From Bacteroidaceae bacterium (GTDB lineage: Bacteria; Bacteroidota; Bacteroidia; Bacteroidales; Bacteroidaceae), in the NCBI GenBank assembly GCA_017534815.1, contig JAFXVS010000067.1, positions 1-64,000 on the forward strand: DNA of 64,000 nt. The letters run 5' to 3'. The notes beneath the pieces are model-generated. The model was not told the DNA's origin and made no database searches. It saw nothing but the letters and a program-made list of their open reading frames with translations. The position numbers and the translations under genes were made by a program. Positions within the stretch are counted from its first letter, which is position 1. Every line of letters begins with the position of its first letter. This document shows positions 8,499-16,948 of this stretch, one piece after another.

Positions 8499-8530
8499 TT
8501 TGTCCATTCAAAATAAATATATTACCTTTG
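8499..8530 (+). promoter_or_regulatory. pyrH promoter
   Basis: -33 TTTG at 8499-8502 and -7 TACCTTTG at 8523-8530 with a 20-nt spacer, then about 26 nt to the pyrH ATG. A textbook Bacteroidetes sigma-ABfr promoter. Confidence 0.8.
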
Positions 8531-8556
8531 CAAATCAAAACAAAAAATAATGTATT

Positions 8557-9267
8557 ATGGCAAAATTTAAGCGTATATTGCTGAAACTTTCGGGTGAGAG
8601 TTTGGCAGGAGAACAGAAACAGGGTATCAATGTGGAGCGACTCAATCAGTATGCTCAGCAGATCAAGGAGATTGCGGAGATGGGGGTGCAGATTGGCATC
8701 GTCATCGGTGGTGGCAACATCTTCAGGGGATTGAGTGGAGCTGGTAAGGGCTTCGATCGTGTGAAGGGTGACCAGATGGGCATGTGCGCTACGGTCATCA
8801 ATTCGTTGGCTTTGTCAAGTGCTTTGGGTGCAATCGGTCAGAAGAACCGTGTGTTGACAGCCATCCGTATGGAACCCATTGGTGAGTTCTATAACAAGTG
8901 GAAGGCCATTGAGGCAATGGAGCAGGGCGAGGTGGTCATCATGGGTGCTGGTACAGGTTCTCCTTATTTCACCACTGATACAGGTTCTTCACTTCGTGGC
9001 ATCGAGATTGAGGCTGATGTGATGCTGAAGGGTACTCGTGTAGATGGTGTCTATACGGCTGATCCTGAGAAAGACCCAACCGCCACGAAGTATCACGACA
9101 TCACGTATAAGGATGTGATTGCCCAGGGCTTGAAGGTCATGGACATCTCAGCCACAGCGATGTGCATGGAGAACAACCTGCCCATCTATGTGTTCAACAT
9201 GGATGTGCTGGGCAACTTGAAGAAGGTGATGGAAGGTGAGGAGATTGGCACGTTGGTGCACAATTAA
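8557..9267 (+). CDS. pyrH: UMP kinase
   Basis: 236 residues, normal length for bacterial UMP kinase. It phosphorylates UMP to UDP with ATP in pyrimidine nucleotide synthesis. The amino-acid-kinase fold motifs are clear: KRILLKLSGESLAG at the N-terminus, GIVIGGGNIFRG (~47-58), DQMGMCATVINSLAL, GTGSPYFTTDT (~129-139) and VDGVYTADPEKDPTA. It stands alone here, not next to frr or tsf. Start and promoter agree well. Confidence 0.97.
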   Translation: MAKFKRILLKLSGESLAGEQKQGINVERLNQYAQQIKEIAEMGVQIGIVIGGGNIFRGLSGAGKGFDRVKGDQMGMCATVINSLALSSALGAIGQKNRVLTAIRMEPIGEFYNKWKAIEAMEQGEVVIMGAGTGSPYFTTDTGSSLRGIEIEADVMLKGTRVDGVYTADPEKDPTATKYHDITYKDVIAQGLKVMDISATAMCMENNLPIYVFNMDVLGNLKKVMEGEEIGTLVHN

Positions 9268-9272
9268 GGTGC

Positions 9273-9737
9273 TCACTTCCCAATGAGCTTCTTCATGGCG
9301 ATAGCGTCTTTGTCGCCATCAGCGGCGTCTTCTTGGATTTTCTCCAGAACCTTGTCGCCGCCATTAGGATTCTTGATGGCTTTCAGGAGCCACGTTTTAG
9401 CAAGGGTTGCATCTTTTTTGCAGCCCTTGCCTTTTAGATAACACTTGCCGAGCTGGTACTGCGACTTGGCATGTCCTTGTGCAGCAGCTTTCTCATACCA
9501 CTGGCGGGCAAGTTTGTTGTCTTCCTTCACGCCATGCCCCTTGTCGTGACATCGCCCCATGCGGTACTGCGCCTTCTTGTGTCCTTGATGTGCGGCAGGC
9601 AACAGCTTCTTGATGGCTTCTGTGTATTTCTTCTGGTCATAGAGTTTCTTGCCCTCTTCATAGAGCGCATCGGCTGATTGTGCTTTGGCCACAATGCTGA
9701 GCAGGAGCATCAGCACGAAAAGGATTTGTTTTGTCAT
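9273..9737 (-). CDS. Secreted Sel1-repeat protein
   Basis: 154 residues with a signal peptide (MTKQILFVLMLLLSIVAKAQ). Two clear Sel1-like repeats: QGHKKAQYRMGRCHDKGHGV (~51-70 on) and QGHAKSQYQLGKCYLKGKGC (~87-106 on), preceded by a TPR-like half repeat (YEEGKKLYDQKKYTEAIKKL). Such solenoids bind other proteins; no enzyme domain is present. It lies 14 bp after the GH30-like gene and is probably the last gene of a serB-GH30-Sel1 transcript. The product is expected in the periplasm; partner unknown. Confidence 0.8.
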   Translation of the reverse strand: MTKQILFVLMLLLSIVAKAQSADALYEEGKKLYDQKKYTEAIKKLLPAAHQGHKKAQYRMGRCHDKGHGVKEDNKLARQWYEKAAAQGHAKSQYQLGKCYLKGKGCKKDATLAKTWLLKAIKNPNGGDKVLEKIQEDAADGDKDAIAMKKLIGK

Positions 9738-9751
9738 GAGTTTTGTGTTGT

Positions 9752-11905
9752 TTATTGTTTTCTATATACTTTCTTCTTCCCCTGAAGGATGATGCCGGAA
9801 GTGGTTTCTGATGCGGGTTTTCCGCTGAGGTCATACCAACGTTCATCGTCTGTTGTACCTTGTCCGTTGTCGCTCACAACACTCTCGATGCTTGTGGCGA
9901 GTTCTTCGGAGTCCTCGGAACGGTTGCCAGCATAATCCACCGCCTTGACCTTGTAGAGGTAGTGCTTGCTCGGTTCTGCAGTTGTGTCGAGGAACGAGGT
10001 GGTGCTGACGCCACGAGCGATGGTGTTGTATTCAGCAGACTCTCCTTCCTGCTGAGGTACTACAGCACGCAGCACGAGGTAGGTCAACGGGTCTGTGTCT
10101 TCAGGTGCTGTCCATGAGAGTTGTATGCCGTTTTCCTGTTGCTGGATGTTCAATTCCGTTGGAATGGCAGGTGAGCGGGTATCGACTTTTGAGTCGATGG
10201 GCTGCAATCGCCACAGGTATGCAGCCTTGGAACGAGCGCGAGGTGAAGGACCGGTCTTCAGGCGTACCTCTGAACCAGAGGCAGAATTGGTGCAATAGAG
10301 GTATTTGTTGGACAGTCGGCTGATGATGTAATAATAGCCGTCCTGCGCGTACTTGATATACCATTGCTCCTCCAGCAGATGTGTGCCATTATTGTCTCCC
10401 TTCCAGCAGATGACATTGGCTTCATCGGCCATGTTGGAGTTCAGTATGTTCAGGTGAGAATTATTGTCAGCGCTGAGATTGTCGATGAACCAATAGGAAA
10501 TGTCGCCACGGGTCCTTCCTGGTGTCACTTTCCATTGCTGGGAAGTTTTGTTAGAAGATGATAGGGTGGAGGTGGTTACATAAGAGGAACCGGCACTGGT
10601 GAGCACCTTATCGCTGTACTGATTCACAAGGATGTAGTTGCCATCGACTACGAATGGTGGCACGTCCTCGCCCCAAGTGATGTCGAAGAGACGTTCAGCA
10701 TTGATTTGCCCATATTGATACCCTGTGCCTCCTGGCACCTCAAACACATATCTTCTTGTGGGGCCTTCGCCATTGAAATAGACGGGTCGGTCTTCGCTGA
10801 CAAAGGCAAAGGTGGAGGTGGTTGCCTGACGTTCGGATGAACCTAAATAACCATGCACCTCACCCGTCGTGTTGTTGCGATAGACGGCTCCACAAGTCCA
10901 GGCATTGCGGTTCTCTCCGTAGCCAAGACGCACACCTTGGTTGGAATCGAGACAGAACTGTCCACGAGCTTTCGAGTCGAAGCCCCACCAGATGCCGTTC
11001 TCCATACCATAATTCACACCCACGATGGCTTCACCAACATTATGCAACTCATCAGCTGTTGCCACCTTGCCATCTGCCTTCACCTTCTTAAAGAAATTGG
11101 CATAGTTGTAGAAGGTACCTGCCAACTGATGTGTATTTCCTTCGTCCAAATAGTCTTTCAGGTAGTTGTACCATGTGAGTGCTTTATCATCATTCAGCGT
11201 GTTGCCGCCACAAATGCGGATGTCCTTAAAGAATTCATCCGCTTTCAGCAATTTGGCAATGGCAAGGAAGTCTTCCATCGCTGTACTCTCATCGACGGCC
11301 TGTTCCCATACATAATCGGGCTCGTTGAAAGGTGAAACGCTCACCACCGTCAATCCCTGTTGCTGCACAAACTGCACACTCGCCTTGATGAGCTTATACC
11401 ACTCTTGAGGTTTGCCCTGATAATTTGTGCGACCTGTATAGTCGGTGATTTTATACATCTTGCCATCCGTCCTCTGCTCTTCTGGATAATTACCATCCTC
11501 ATCGATTAAGCAAAACAGCGCCTCATGGTCACAATTGAGGTTCACCTTCGTCGTTCCTGTCAGTTTCATCAAATCACAGCGCCATTTCAGTTTTTTCTGC
11601 TGACGGGCTGTCAACGTGTAAGTGCCATCACCATTGTCCGTCACAAGGTCGACAGGTTGAAACGACACGCGTCCTGTGGCAAAGTTCCCCTTACCGATGT
11701 GGGCGACACCACGATTCACGTTAAAATCCCAATCCCAAGCGGCATCCATACCCCAATTCACCTTGTATTCTTTGCCTTCATCAGCCACATTAAAATAAAT
11801 GGTCACATCCGCTCTGCTTGCGGCTGCCCTCATATAATCCGCTCCTGTCTGTGCAGTAGCGGTCATCGCTGTCATCATAGCGAGTGTCAATAATAACTGC
11901 TTCAT
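9752..11905 (-). CDS. Secreted GH30-like glycosidase with lectin-like and Fn3 domains
   Basis: 717 residues from the ATG at 11905; a longer open frame upstream only mirrors serB, and this start gives a proper signal peptide (MKQLLLTLAMMTAMTATAQ). A TIM-barrel glycosidase region (~20-410) has SPFNEPDYVW with the likely acid/base Glu195, and ADELHNVGEAIVGV with Glu286 as candidate nucleophile, a GH30/clan-A arrangement. A ricin/RICIN_like block follows (~420-580), with QQWKVTPG and EEQWYIKYAQDGYYYI, then an Fn3 domain (~590-680) and a C-terminal WYDLSGKP...GIILQGKKK tail shared with two other secreted proteins here. It starts 4 bp after serB. Substrate unknown; the GH30 label is by motif, not by search. 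Confidence 0.7.
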   Translation of the reverse strand: MKQLLLTLAMMTAMTATAQTGADYMRAAASRADVTIYFNVADEGKEYKVNWGMDAAWDWDFNVNRGVAHIGKGNFATGRVSFQPVDLVTDNGDGTYTLTARQQKKLKWRCDLMKLTGTTKVNLNCDHEALFCLIDEDGNYPEEQRTDGKMYKITDYTGRTNYQGKPQEWYKLIKASVQFVQQQGLTVVSVSPFNEPDYVWEQAVDESTAMEDFLAIAKLLKADEFFKDIRICGGNTLNDDKALTWYNYLKDYLDEGNTHQLAGTFYNYANFFKKVKADGKVATADELHNVGEAIVGVNYGMENGIWWGFDSKARGQFCLDSNQGVRLGYGENRNAWTCGAVYRNNTTGEVHGYLGSSERQATTSTFAFVSEDRPVYFNGEGPTRRYVFEVPGGTGYQYGQINAERLFDITWGEDVPPFVVDGNYILVNQYSDKVLTSAGSSYVTTSTLSSSNKTSQQWKVTPGRTRGDISYWFIDNLSADNNSHLNILNSNMADEANVICWKGDNNGTHLLEEQWYIKYAQDGYYYIISRLSNKYLYCTNSASGSEVRLKTGPSPRARSKAAYLWRLQPIDSKVDTRSPAIPTELNIQQQENGIQLSWTAPEDTDPLTYLVLRAVVPQQEGESAEYNTIARGVSTTSFLDTTAEPSKHYLYKVKAVDYAGNRSEDSEELATSIESVVSDNGQGTTDDERWYDLSGKPASETTSGIILQGKKKVYRKQ

Positions 11906-11909
11906 ATAC

Positions 11910-13133
11910 CTATTGTGCTTTTTCGTCCAAATAGCTGTCTTTGAATCCCAAGAAATAGAGTACGCCGTCCAGTCCGATGGTGTTGATGCTCTGCTGGGCA
12001 TTTGCCACCACACGAGGTTTTGCGTGGAAGGCAATGCCGAGACCTGCTTGGGAAAGCATAGGCAAATCGTTGGCTCCGTCGCCCACAGCAATGGTCTGCT
12101 GCAAATCGACTTTTTCCACCTGTGCAATCAGTTTGAGAAGTTCCGCTTTCCGTTTTCCGTCCACAATCTCGCCCACATAGTTGCCTGTCAGATGTCCTGT
12201 TTCATCTATCTCCAGTTCGTTGGCATACACATAATCTATTCCATATCTTTTTTGGATGTACTCGCCAAAAAACGTGAATCCACCACTCAAAATGGCAATC
12301 TTGTAACCATACTTCTTCAGCACATACATTAATCGATCCACACCCTCTGTGAAGGGCAGATTCTCGGCAATCTCACGCATCACACTCACATCCAATCCCT
12401 TGAGCAGTTTGCAACGTTCTGTGAAACTCTCCTTGAAGTCAATCTCTCCACGCATAGCCCGTTCTGTGATAGCTGCCACACGGTCATACACCCCATTTCT
12501 TCTTGCCAACTCGTCAATCACCTCCGTCTGAATCAGCGTGGAATCCATATCGAAGCAAATCAGTCGGCGCATTCTGCGATACATGTTGTCTGTTTGGAAT
12601 GAACCGTCAATATCCATCTCGCTTGACATCCGCAGCAATGCCCCATGCAGCGCTTCTTTGTCTTTTGGTGTGCCACGTACGGAGAACTGAATGCATGCTC
12701 TTGTCTTTTCTTTCGGGTGCAAGATGCTTGAACGTCCTGACAGTCGCTTAATGCCGTCGATGTTCAATCCCTGCTCAGCAATCAATTGGCTCACGGCCTC
12801 AATCTGCTGAGCCCTCAATCGCCTGCCCAAGACCGTCAGGATATAGCGGTTCTTGCCTTGACGTGCCACCCACGCTTCATATTCCTCCATTGTGATAGGC
12901 GCAAAACCGATGTTCACTCCCAGTTCGCTTGCCTTGAACAGCAGTTCCTTCATCACGTGCCCAGACTTGTCATCCGACACCCGAATGAGGATACCCAACG
13001 AGAGTGTTGAGTGGATATCCGCCTGACCGATGTCCTGAATGTCCACATCATAGCGCGACAAGATGTTCATAATGCTTGCTGTCAGTCCTGGGCGATCTTC
13101 ACCTGTAATGCGCAATAAAATGAGTTCTTCCAT
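11910..13133 (-). CDS. serB: Phosphoserine phosphatase SerB
   Basis: 407 residues: two N-terminal ACT domains (~1-180; ILLRITGEDRPGLTASIMNIL at the start) and a C-terminal HAD phosphatase. HAD motifs: CFDMDSTLIQTEVID (DxDxT nucleophile), LSGGFTFFG, and AVGDGANDLPML. It catalyses the last step of serine synthesis, phosphoserine to serine. The ACT domains suggest amino-acid feedback, as in longer SerB proteins. A TAACTTTG -7 box lies 25 bp upstream. Why a glycosidase gene follows directly is unclear. Confidence 0.95.
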   Translation of the reverse strand: MEELILLRITGEDRPGLTASIMNILSRYDVDIQDIGQADIHSTLSLGILIRVSDDKSGHVMKELLFKASELGVNIGFAPITMEEYEAWVARQGKNRYILTVLGRRLRAQQIEAVSQLIAEQGLNIDGIKRLSGRSSILHPKEKTRACIQFSVRGTPKDKEALHGALLRMSSEMDIDGSFQTDNMYRRMRRLICFDMDSTLIQTEVIDELARRNGVYDRVAAITERAMRGEIDFKESFTERCKLLKGLDVSVMREIAENLPFTEGVDRLMYVLKKYGYKIAILSGGFTFFGEYIQKRYGIDYVYANELEIDETGHLTGNYVGEIVDGKRKAELLKLIAQVEKVDLQQTIAVGDGANDLPMLSQAGLGIAFHAKPRVVANAQQSINTIGLDGVLYFLGFKDSYLDEKAQ

Positions 13134-13158
13134 AATAGGTAATTCTTGGTTTTGGGGT

Positions 13159-13166
13159 CAAAGTTA
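13159..13166 (-). promoter_or_regulatory. -7 box of serB
   Basis: TAACTTTG on the minus strand, 25 nt before the serB ATG. It suggests that serB is transcribed separately from xerD, which ends 72 bp upstream of serB. Confidence 0.6.
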
Positions 13167-13205
13167 AGACAATTTGAGAAAAGAAAAAAATAAATCAAGA
13201 AATAT

Positions 13206-14123
13206 TTATGTCCTTTTCTTATTTCTTGGGTGATGCTGAAGGATTTCCTCACGTAGATGGGTGGTATCGATGTGGGTGTATATCTGCGTGGTTGCGATGG
13301 ATTCATGTCCAAGCATGGCTTGAATGGCACGCAGGTTAGCACCGCCTTCGAGCAGCGAAGTGGCAAAGGAATGGCGAAACGTGTGGGGAGAGACGGTCTT
13401 TTGGATGCCAGCCTTCTCCACGAGGTCTTTGATCATCAGAAAGACCATAACGCGTGTCAGGGGCTTCTTGCGACGATGGCTGACAAACACATAGTCCTGG
13501 TATTCGAGAGGAATGGGCAGGAGATTGCGGTCAAGGAAGTATAGTTGCAATTCATGGATGGCTTTCTCAGAGATGGGCACAAGCCGTTGCTTGGAGCCTT
13601 TGCCTTCCACTTTGATAAATTCATCCTCGAGGAAGAGGTTGCTGAGTTTCAGGTTGACGAGTTCGCTGACCCGAAGTCCACAGGAGAAAAGGGTCTCTAT
13701 AATGGCTTTGTTGCGCTGTCCTTCAGGCTGACTGAGGTCGATAACGGATTCGATGGCATCAATCTCATCGACTGACAGTACATCAGGTAAGTGTTGGGGT
13801 TTCTTGGGAAACTCAAGCAATTCGGTGGGATTGACTTCGAGCACATCGCTGAGCACCAAGAAATGGTAGAAACTCCTTACGCCCGACAGAATGCGCGAAA
13901 GGGATGTGGCGTAAATACCTATATCCATCATGAGCGCAGAGAAATGGTGGAGATCTTCCAACTGGATGGACATGAAGTCCTTCCCTTCGTCCTTGATGAA
14001 ACGAAGGAATTTGTCGAGATCACGCATATAGGCGTCAATCGTGTTGGGCGAACTTCCCTTTTCCAGTTTCAAGTACTGATAGTAACGGCGTATCAGTCGT
14101 TCGTTCGTTGGTTTTTCTTCCAT
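13206..14123 (-). CDS. xerD: Tyrosine recombinase XerD/XerC type
   Basis: 305 residues from the ATG at 14123 (MEEKPTNERLIRRYYQYL). N-terminal SAM-like core-binding domain (~1-95) and C-terminal catalytic domain with the full set: SCGLRVSELVNL (Arg), VEGKGSKQRLVPI (Lys), HTFRHSFATSLL (His-x-x-Arg), MLGHESIATTQIYTH (His and Tyr). It resolves chromosome dimers at dif together with a partner. An upstream in-frame ATG at 14165 is disfavoured because a TATCTTTG -7 box lies between the two starts. XerD rather than XerC is a judgement from overall look. Confidence 0.88.
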   Translation of the reverse strand: MEEKPTNERLIRRYYQYLKLEKGSSPNTIDAYMRDLDKFLRFIKDEGKDFMSIQLEDLHHFSALMMDIGIYATSLSRILSGVRSFYHFLVLSDVLEVNPTELLEFPKKPQHLPDVLSVDEIDAIESVIDLSQPEGQRNKAIIETLFSCGLRVSELVNLKLSNLFLEDEFIKVEGKGSKQRLVPISEKAIHELQLYFLDRNLLPIPLEYQDYVFVSHRRKKPLTRVMVFLMIKDLVEKAGIQKTVSPHTFRHSFATSLLEGGANLRAIQAMLGHESIATTQIYTHIDTTHLREEILQHHPRNKKRT

Positions 14124-14128
14124 GGGTG

Positions 14129-14136
14129 CAAAGATA
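14129..14136 (-). promoter_or_regulatory. -7 box of xerD, predicted leaderless transcript
   Basis: TATCTTTG on the minus strand, ending only 5 nt before the ATG at 14123. By the usual spacing the transcript would begin at or next to the ATG. Confidence 0.5.
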
Positions 14137-14211
14137 CACATTCTAAACTCTTTTTTGTGGCTCAAAACATACTTTAACTTATAGTTTATAGTTTTTAGTT
14201 GTTAGTTTTCG

Positions 14212-14219
14212 TACCTTTG
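14212..14219 (+). promoter_or_regulatory. -7 box of the S41 protease gene
   Basis: TACCTTTG followed 21 nt later by the ATG at 14241. The preceding 40 bp are an imperfect repeat of TTATAGTTT/TTAGTTG words, so the -33 element is not clear. Confidence 0.6.
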
Positions 14220-14240
14220 CACGCAAATAGATAATTCAAC

Positions 14241-15905
14241 ATGAAAAAGATACTTGTACTTTTAGTTTTCAGTTTCTCGCTGTCTGCCGCCTTTGCCCAA
14301 CTGGAGCACAATTTCTCAGTGGCAAAGAATCTGGACATTTTCAACAGCATCTACCGTCAGTTAGACATCTTCTATGTCGATTCGCTCGAAGCCGACAAGG
14401 TCATCCGTGTGGGCATTGACGCCATGACACAAGAATTGGATATCTACACAAAGTTCTACCCTGAAGAAGATATGGGCGAATTGAAGATGATGACAACGGG
14501 CAAGTATGGTGGCATTGGTTCCATCATCCGAATGAGGAAAGACTCGACGGTCATCATTCAGGAACCCTACGATGGAATGCCTGCCGCCGAGGTGGGTTTG
14601 CAGGTGGGTGACGTGCTGCTGAAAATTGATGACAAAGATTTGAAGGGTATGAATACATCGGAGGTGAGTGAACTGTTGCGTGGTGAACCTGGTACGACGT
14701 TCATGCTGAAAGTGCAACGTCCGGGAGAGAAGAAAACGCGTGACTTCAAGATTACCCGTCGAAACATTAAGGTGCCATCTATTCCCTATTATGGGTTGAT
14801 GGGCAATGCCGATATAGGCTACATCTTTCTGAGAGAGTTCACGGAGGGATGTACAAAGGATATGCGCAAGGCTATCATCTCGCTGAAGGAGAAGGGGGCA
14901 AAGAAACTCATCATCGACTTGCGTAATAATGGTGGTGGTTTGCTGAACGAAGCGATTGATATGGTCAACCTTTTTGTGCCCAAGAACATGAAGATTGTTG
15001 AAACCAAGGGAAAGATGGTGGCAGCCAATTTCTCTTACAAGACCAATAACGATCCGCTTGACCTTGACATTCCTTTGGCGGTGCTGGTGGATGACAATAC
15101 AGCCAGTGCTGCTGAAATCGTGTCGGGTGCCCTGCAAGATCTTGACCGTGCAGTGGTGATTGGGTGCGACACCTACGGCAAGGGTTTGGTGCAGAGTTCT
15201 CGTGAACTGCCCTATAATGGTAGCATCAAGTTGACCACAGCCAAGTACTACCTGCCCTCTGGACGCTGCATCCAGAAGATTGACTACAAGAAATTGCGTG
15301 AGGCAGCTGAGATTTATCGTGCTACAGGCAAGCGTGTGGAAACAAAGGGTGACAGCATCAAGCAGATTTTCCATACTGCAGGTGGACGTGAAGTGACGGA
15401 AGGCAACGGCATCAAGCCCGACATCGAGGTGAAGCACGATACTGTTTCCAATATTGTATATTACCTCTCTAACGACGATGTGATGACAGATTGGGGCACG
15501 AAATACTTCCAAAGTCATCCGACCATTCCTGCCGTGAAGGATTTTGTCATCACCGATGCCGACTATGCCGAGTTCAAGAAAATGGTGAAAGATAGCGACT
15601 TCAAGTATGATCGTGTGAGTGAGAAACGTTTGGCAGATCTCAAGAAATCCGCAGAGTTTGAAGGTTACTATGAGGATGCCAAATCAGAGTTTGAAGCTCT
15701 TGAAAAGAAACTTGCCCATAACATCGACCGTGAAATGGATCGTAAGGAAAAGGAAATCCGTGAGGTGATGGCCAACGAAATAGTGCGCCGTTACTATTAT
15801 CAGGAAGGCGCCATCGAACAAGTCCTGAAAAATGACGATGACTCAAAGCGCGCCATTGAAGTGTTGAACAATGCGGCAGAGTATAACAAGATTTTAGGGA
15901 AATAA
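14241..15905 (+). CDS. C-terminal processing peptidase, S41 family
   Basis: 554 residues with a signal peptide (MKKILVLLVFSFSLSAAFAQ), so periplasmic. A PDZ domain (~90-175; GIGSIIRMR, GDVLLKIDDKDLKGM) precedes the tail-specific protease core with Ser289 (DDNTASAAEIVSGAL) and Lys314 (TYGKGLVQS), the catalytic dyad. The C-terminal ~150 residues are charged and helical, typical of Bacteroidetes CtpA/Prc enzymes. It trims or degrades periplasmic proteins at their C-termini. Two small genes follow closely (21 bp, then a 4-bp overlap), suggesting one transcript. Confidence 0.93.
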   Translation: MKKILVLLVFSFSLSAAFAQLEHNFSVAKNLDIFNSIYRQLDIFYVDSLEADKVIRVGIDAMTQELDIYTKFYPEEDMGELKMMTTGKYGGIGSIIRMRKDSTVIIQEPYDGMPAAEVGLQVGDVLLKIDDKDLKGMNTSEVSELLRGEPGTTFMLKVQRPGEKKTRDFKITRRNIKVPSIPYYGLMGNADIGYIFLREFTEGCTKDMRKAIISLKEKGAKKLIIDLRNNGGGLLNEAIDMVNLFVPKNMKIVETKGKMVAANFSYKTNNDPLDLDIPLAVLVDDNTASAAEIVSGALQDLDRAVVIGCDTYGKGLVQSSRELPYNGSIKLTTAKYYLPSGRCIQKIDYKKLREAAEIYRATGKRVETKGDSIKQIFHTAGGREVTEGNGIKPDIEVKHDTVSNIVYYLSNDDVMTDWGTKYFQSHPTIPAVKDFVITDADYAEFKKMVKDSDFKYDRVSEKRLADLKKSAEFEGYYEDAKSEFEALEKKLAHNIDREMDRKEKEIREVMANEIVRRYYYQEGAIEQVLKNDDDSKRAIEVLNNAAEYNKILGK

Positions 15906-15926
15906 CATCGCGAGAAATAGATCATT

Positions 15927-16136
15927 ATGAGTCTTCGCAACAATAAAGCAGCAAGGTTGAACCGCTACATGATGTTCGGAACATTCTTCCTCGGCATTCT
16001 GGTCTTGGGATGTGTGTTTGCTTTCCTCTATATGTCTTACAATTCCTCTTCTGTGGGGGCAAACCCAAAGACTGGAGAGGGTGTCGCTGACGGCATCCTC
16101 CTTATCGTCAACGATTCAACCCTGCTGGAAAAATGA
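15927..16136 (+). CDS. Small single-pass membrane protein
   Basis: 69 residues: a basic N-terminus (MSLRNNKAARLNRY), one transmembrane helix (~16-36) and a polar tail of about 33 residues, probably periplasmic. No known domain recognised. It lies 21 bp after the S41 protease gene and overlaps the DUF3108 gene by 4 bp (ATGA), so it is likely a real, co-translated gene. Function unknown. Confidence 0.7.
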   Translation: MSLRNNKAARLNRYMMFGTFFLGILVLGCVFAFLYMSYNSSSVGANPKTGEGVADGILLIVNDSTLLEK

Positions 16137-16900
16137 GATTTCTCCTTTTCGTTTTTAGTTTTTCGTTTTTAACTTCCTATGCCCAGTGTCCCACTGAGAA
16201 TACTGCTTTCCGTGCTGGTGAACGGCTGACCTACGATCTTTACTTCCATTGGAAATTCATTTGGGTGAAGTGTGGAGCTGCTCATTACACCATGCGCTCT
16301 TCCACCTATCAAGGCAAGCCTATCCTGCGTAACGACTTGCTCTTCACCAGCAACAAACGGTGTGATGCAGTCTTCACAATGCGCGATACACTCATCTCCT
16401 ACATCACTCCCCAACTTGTGCCCCTCTACTTCCGCAAGGGATCCCTCGAGGGCAAACATTACACCGTCGATGAGGTCTGGTACACCTATCCGAATGGGAA
16501 GAGTCACGTGAAGCAGCACTTTCTCAACCGTCATGGCCAATGGTCGGAGCATCATCACGAATCTGATGATTGCAACTACGACATGCTCTCTATCCTTTCT
16601 TTGGCTCGTTCCTTCAACCCCAATAATTACAAGATCGGCCAACGTATCCATTTCCCAATGGCTACAGGCAAAAAAGTGGAGGAACAGACTCTCGTCTATC
16701 GTGGCAAAAAAGAATGGAAAGCGAACGATGGCAAGAAGTACAATTGCCTTGTCTTCTCTCTACTCGACTACGAAGAGAAGACCAAAGAAAAGGAACTTCT
16801 CCGTTTCTACGTCACTGACAATCAGCGTCATCTCCCCGTCCGCATTGATTTCTATCTTCGTTTTGGTACTGCCAAAGCATATTTGGCAACGAGTAACTGA
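16133..16900 (+). CDS. DUF3108-domain secreted protein
   Basis: 255 residues, signal peptide MRFLLFVFSFSFLTSYAQ. The DUF3108 pattern is present: FRAGERLTYDLYFHWKFIWVKCGAAHYTM at the start of the mature chain, then LEGKHYTVDEVWY and a C-terminal VRIDFYLRFGTAKAYL. The family is a periplasmic beta-rich domain of unknown function. Co-translated with the small membrane protein before it (ATGA overlap), and downstream of a periplasmic protease; a role in envelope maintenance is only inferred. Confidence 0.85.
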   Translation: MRFLLFVFSFSFLTSYAQCPTENTAFRAGERLTYDLYFHWKFIWVKCGAAHYTMRSSTYQGKPILRNDLLFTSNKRCDAVFTMRDTLISYITPQLVPLYFRKGSLEGKHYTVDEVWYTYPNGKSHVKQHFLNRHGQWSEHHHESDDCNYDMLSILSLARSFNPNNYKIGQRIHFPMATGKKVEEQTLVYRGKKEWKANDGKKYNCLVFSLLDYEEKTKEKELLRFYVTDNQRHLPVRIDFYLRFGTAKAYLATSN

Positions 16901-16920
16901 TGGATAGCCCCATAAAGAAA

Positions 16921-16948
16921 TAAGGAGGATGCTAAAACATTCTCCTTA
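16921..16948. terminator. Hairpin between converging DUF3108 and sufS genes
   Basis: TAAGGAGGATG (16921-16931) pairs with CATTCTCCTTA (16938-16948) with one G-T mismatch across a 6-nt loop. The stem includes the sufS stop codon. Position between converging genes suits a shared terminator, although the flanking T-tract is weak. Confidence 0.5.

Noticed and set aside
11906..12127. Extended N-terminus (74 codons) of the GH30-like protein
   Set aside because: The extra residues are an out-of-frame reading of serB; the ATG at 11905 gives a proper signal peptide.
14361..15518. 385-codon frame antisense to the S41 protease
   Set aside because: His/Thr-rich shadow of a strongly supported gene.
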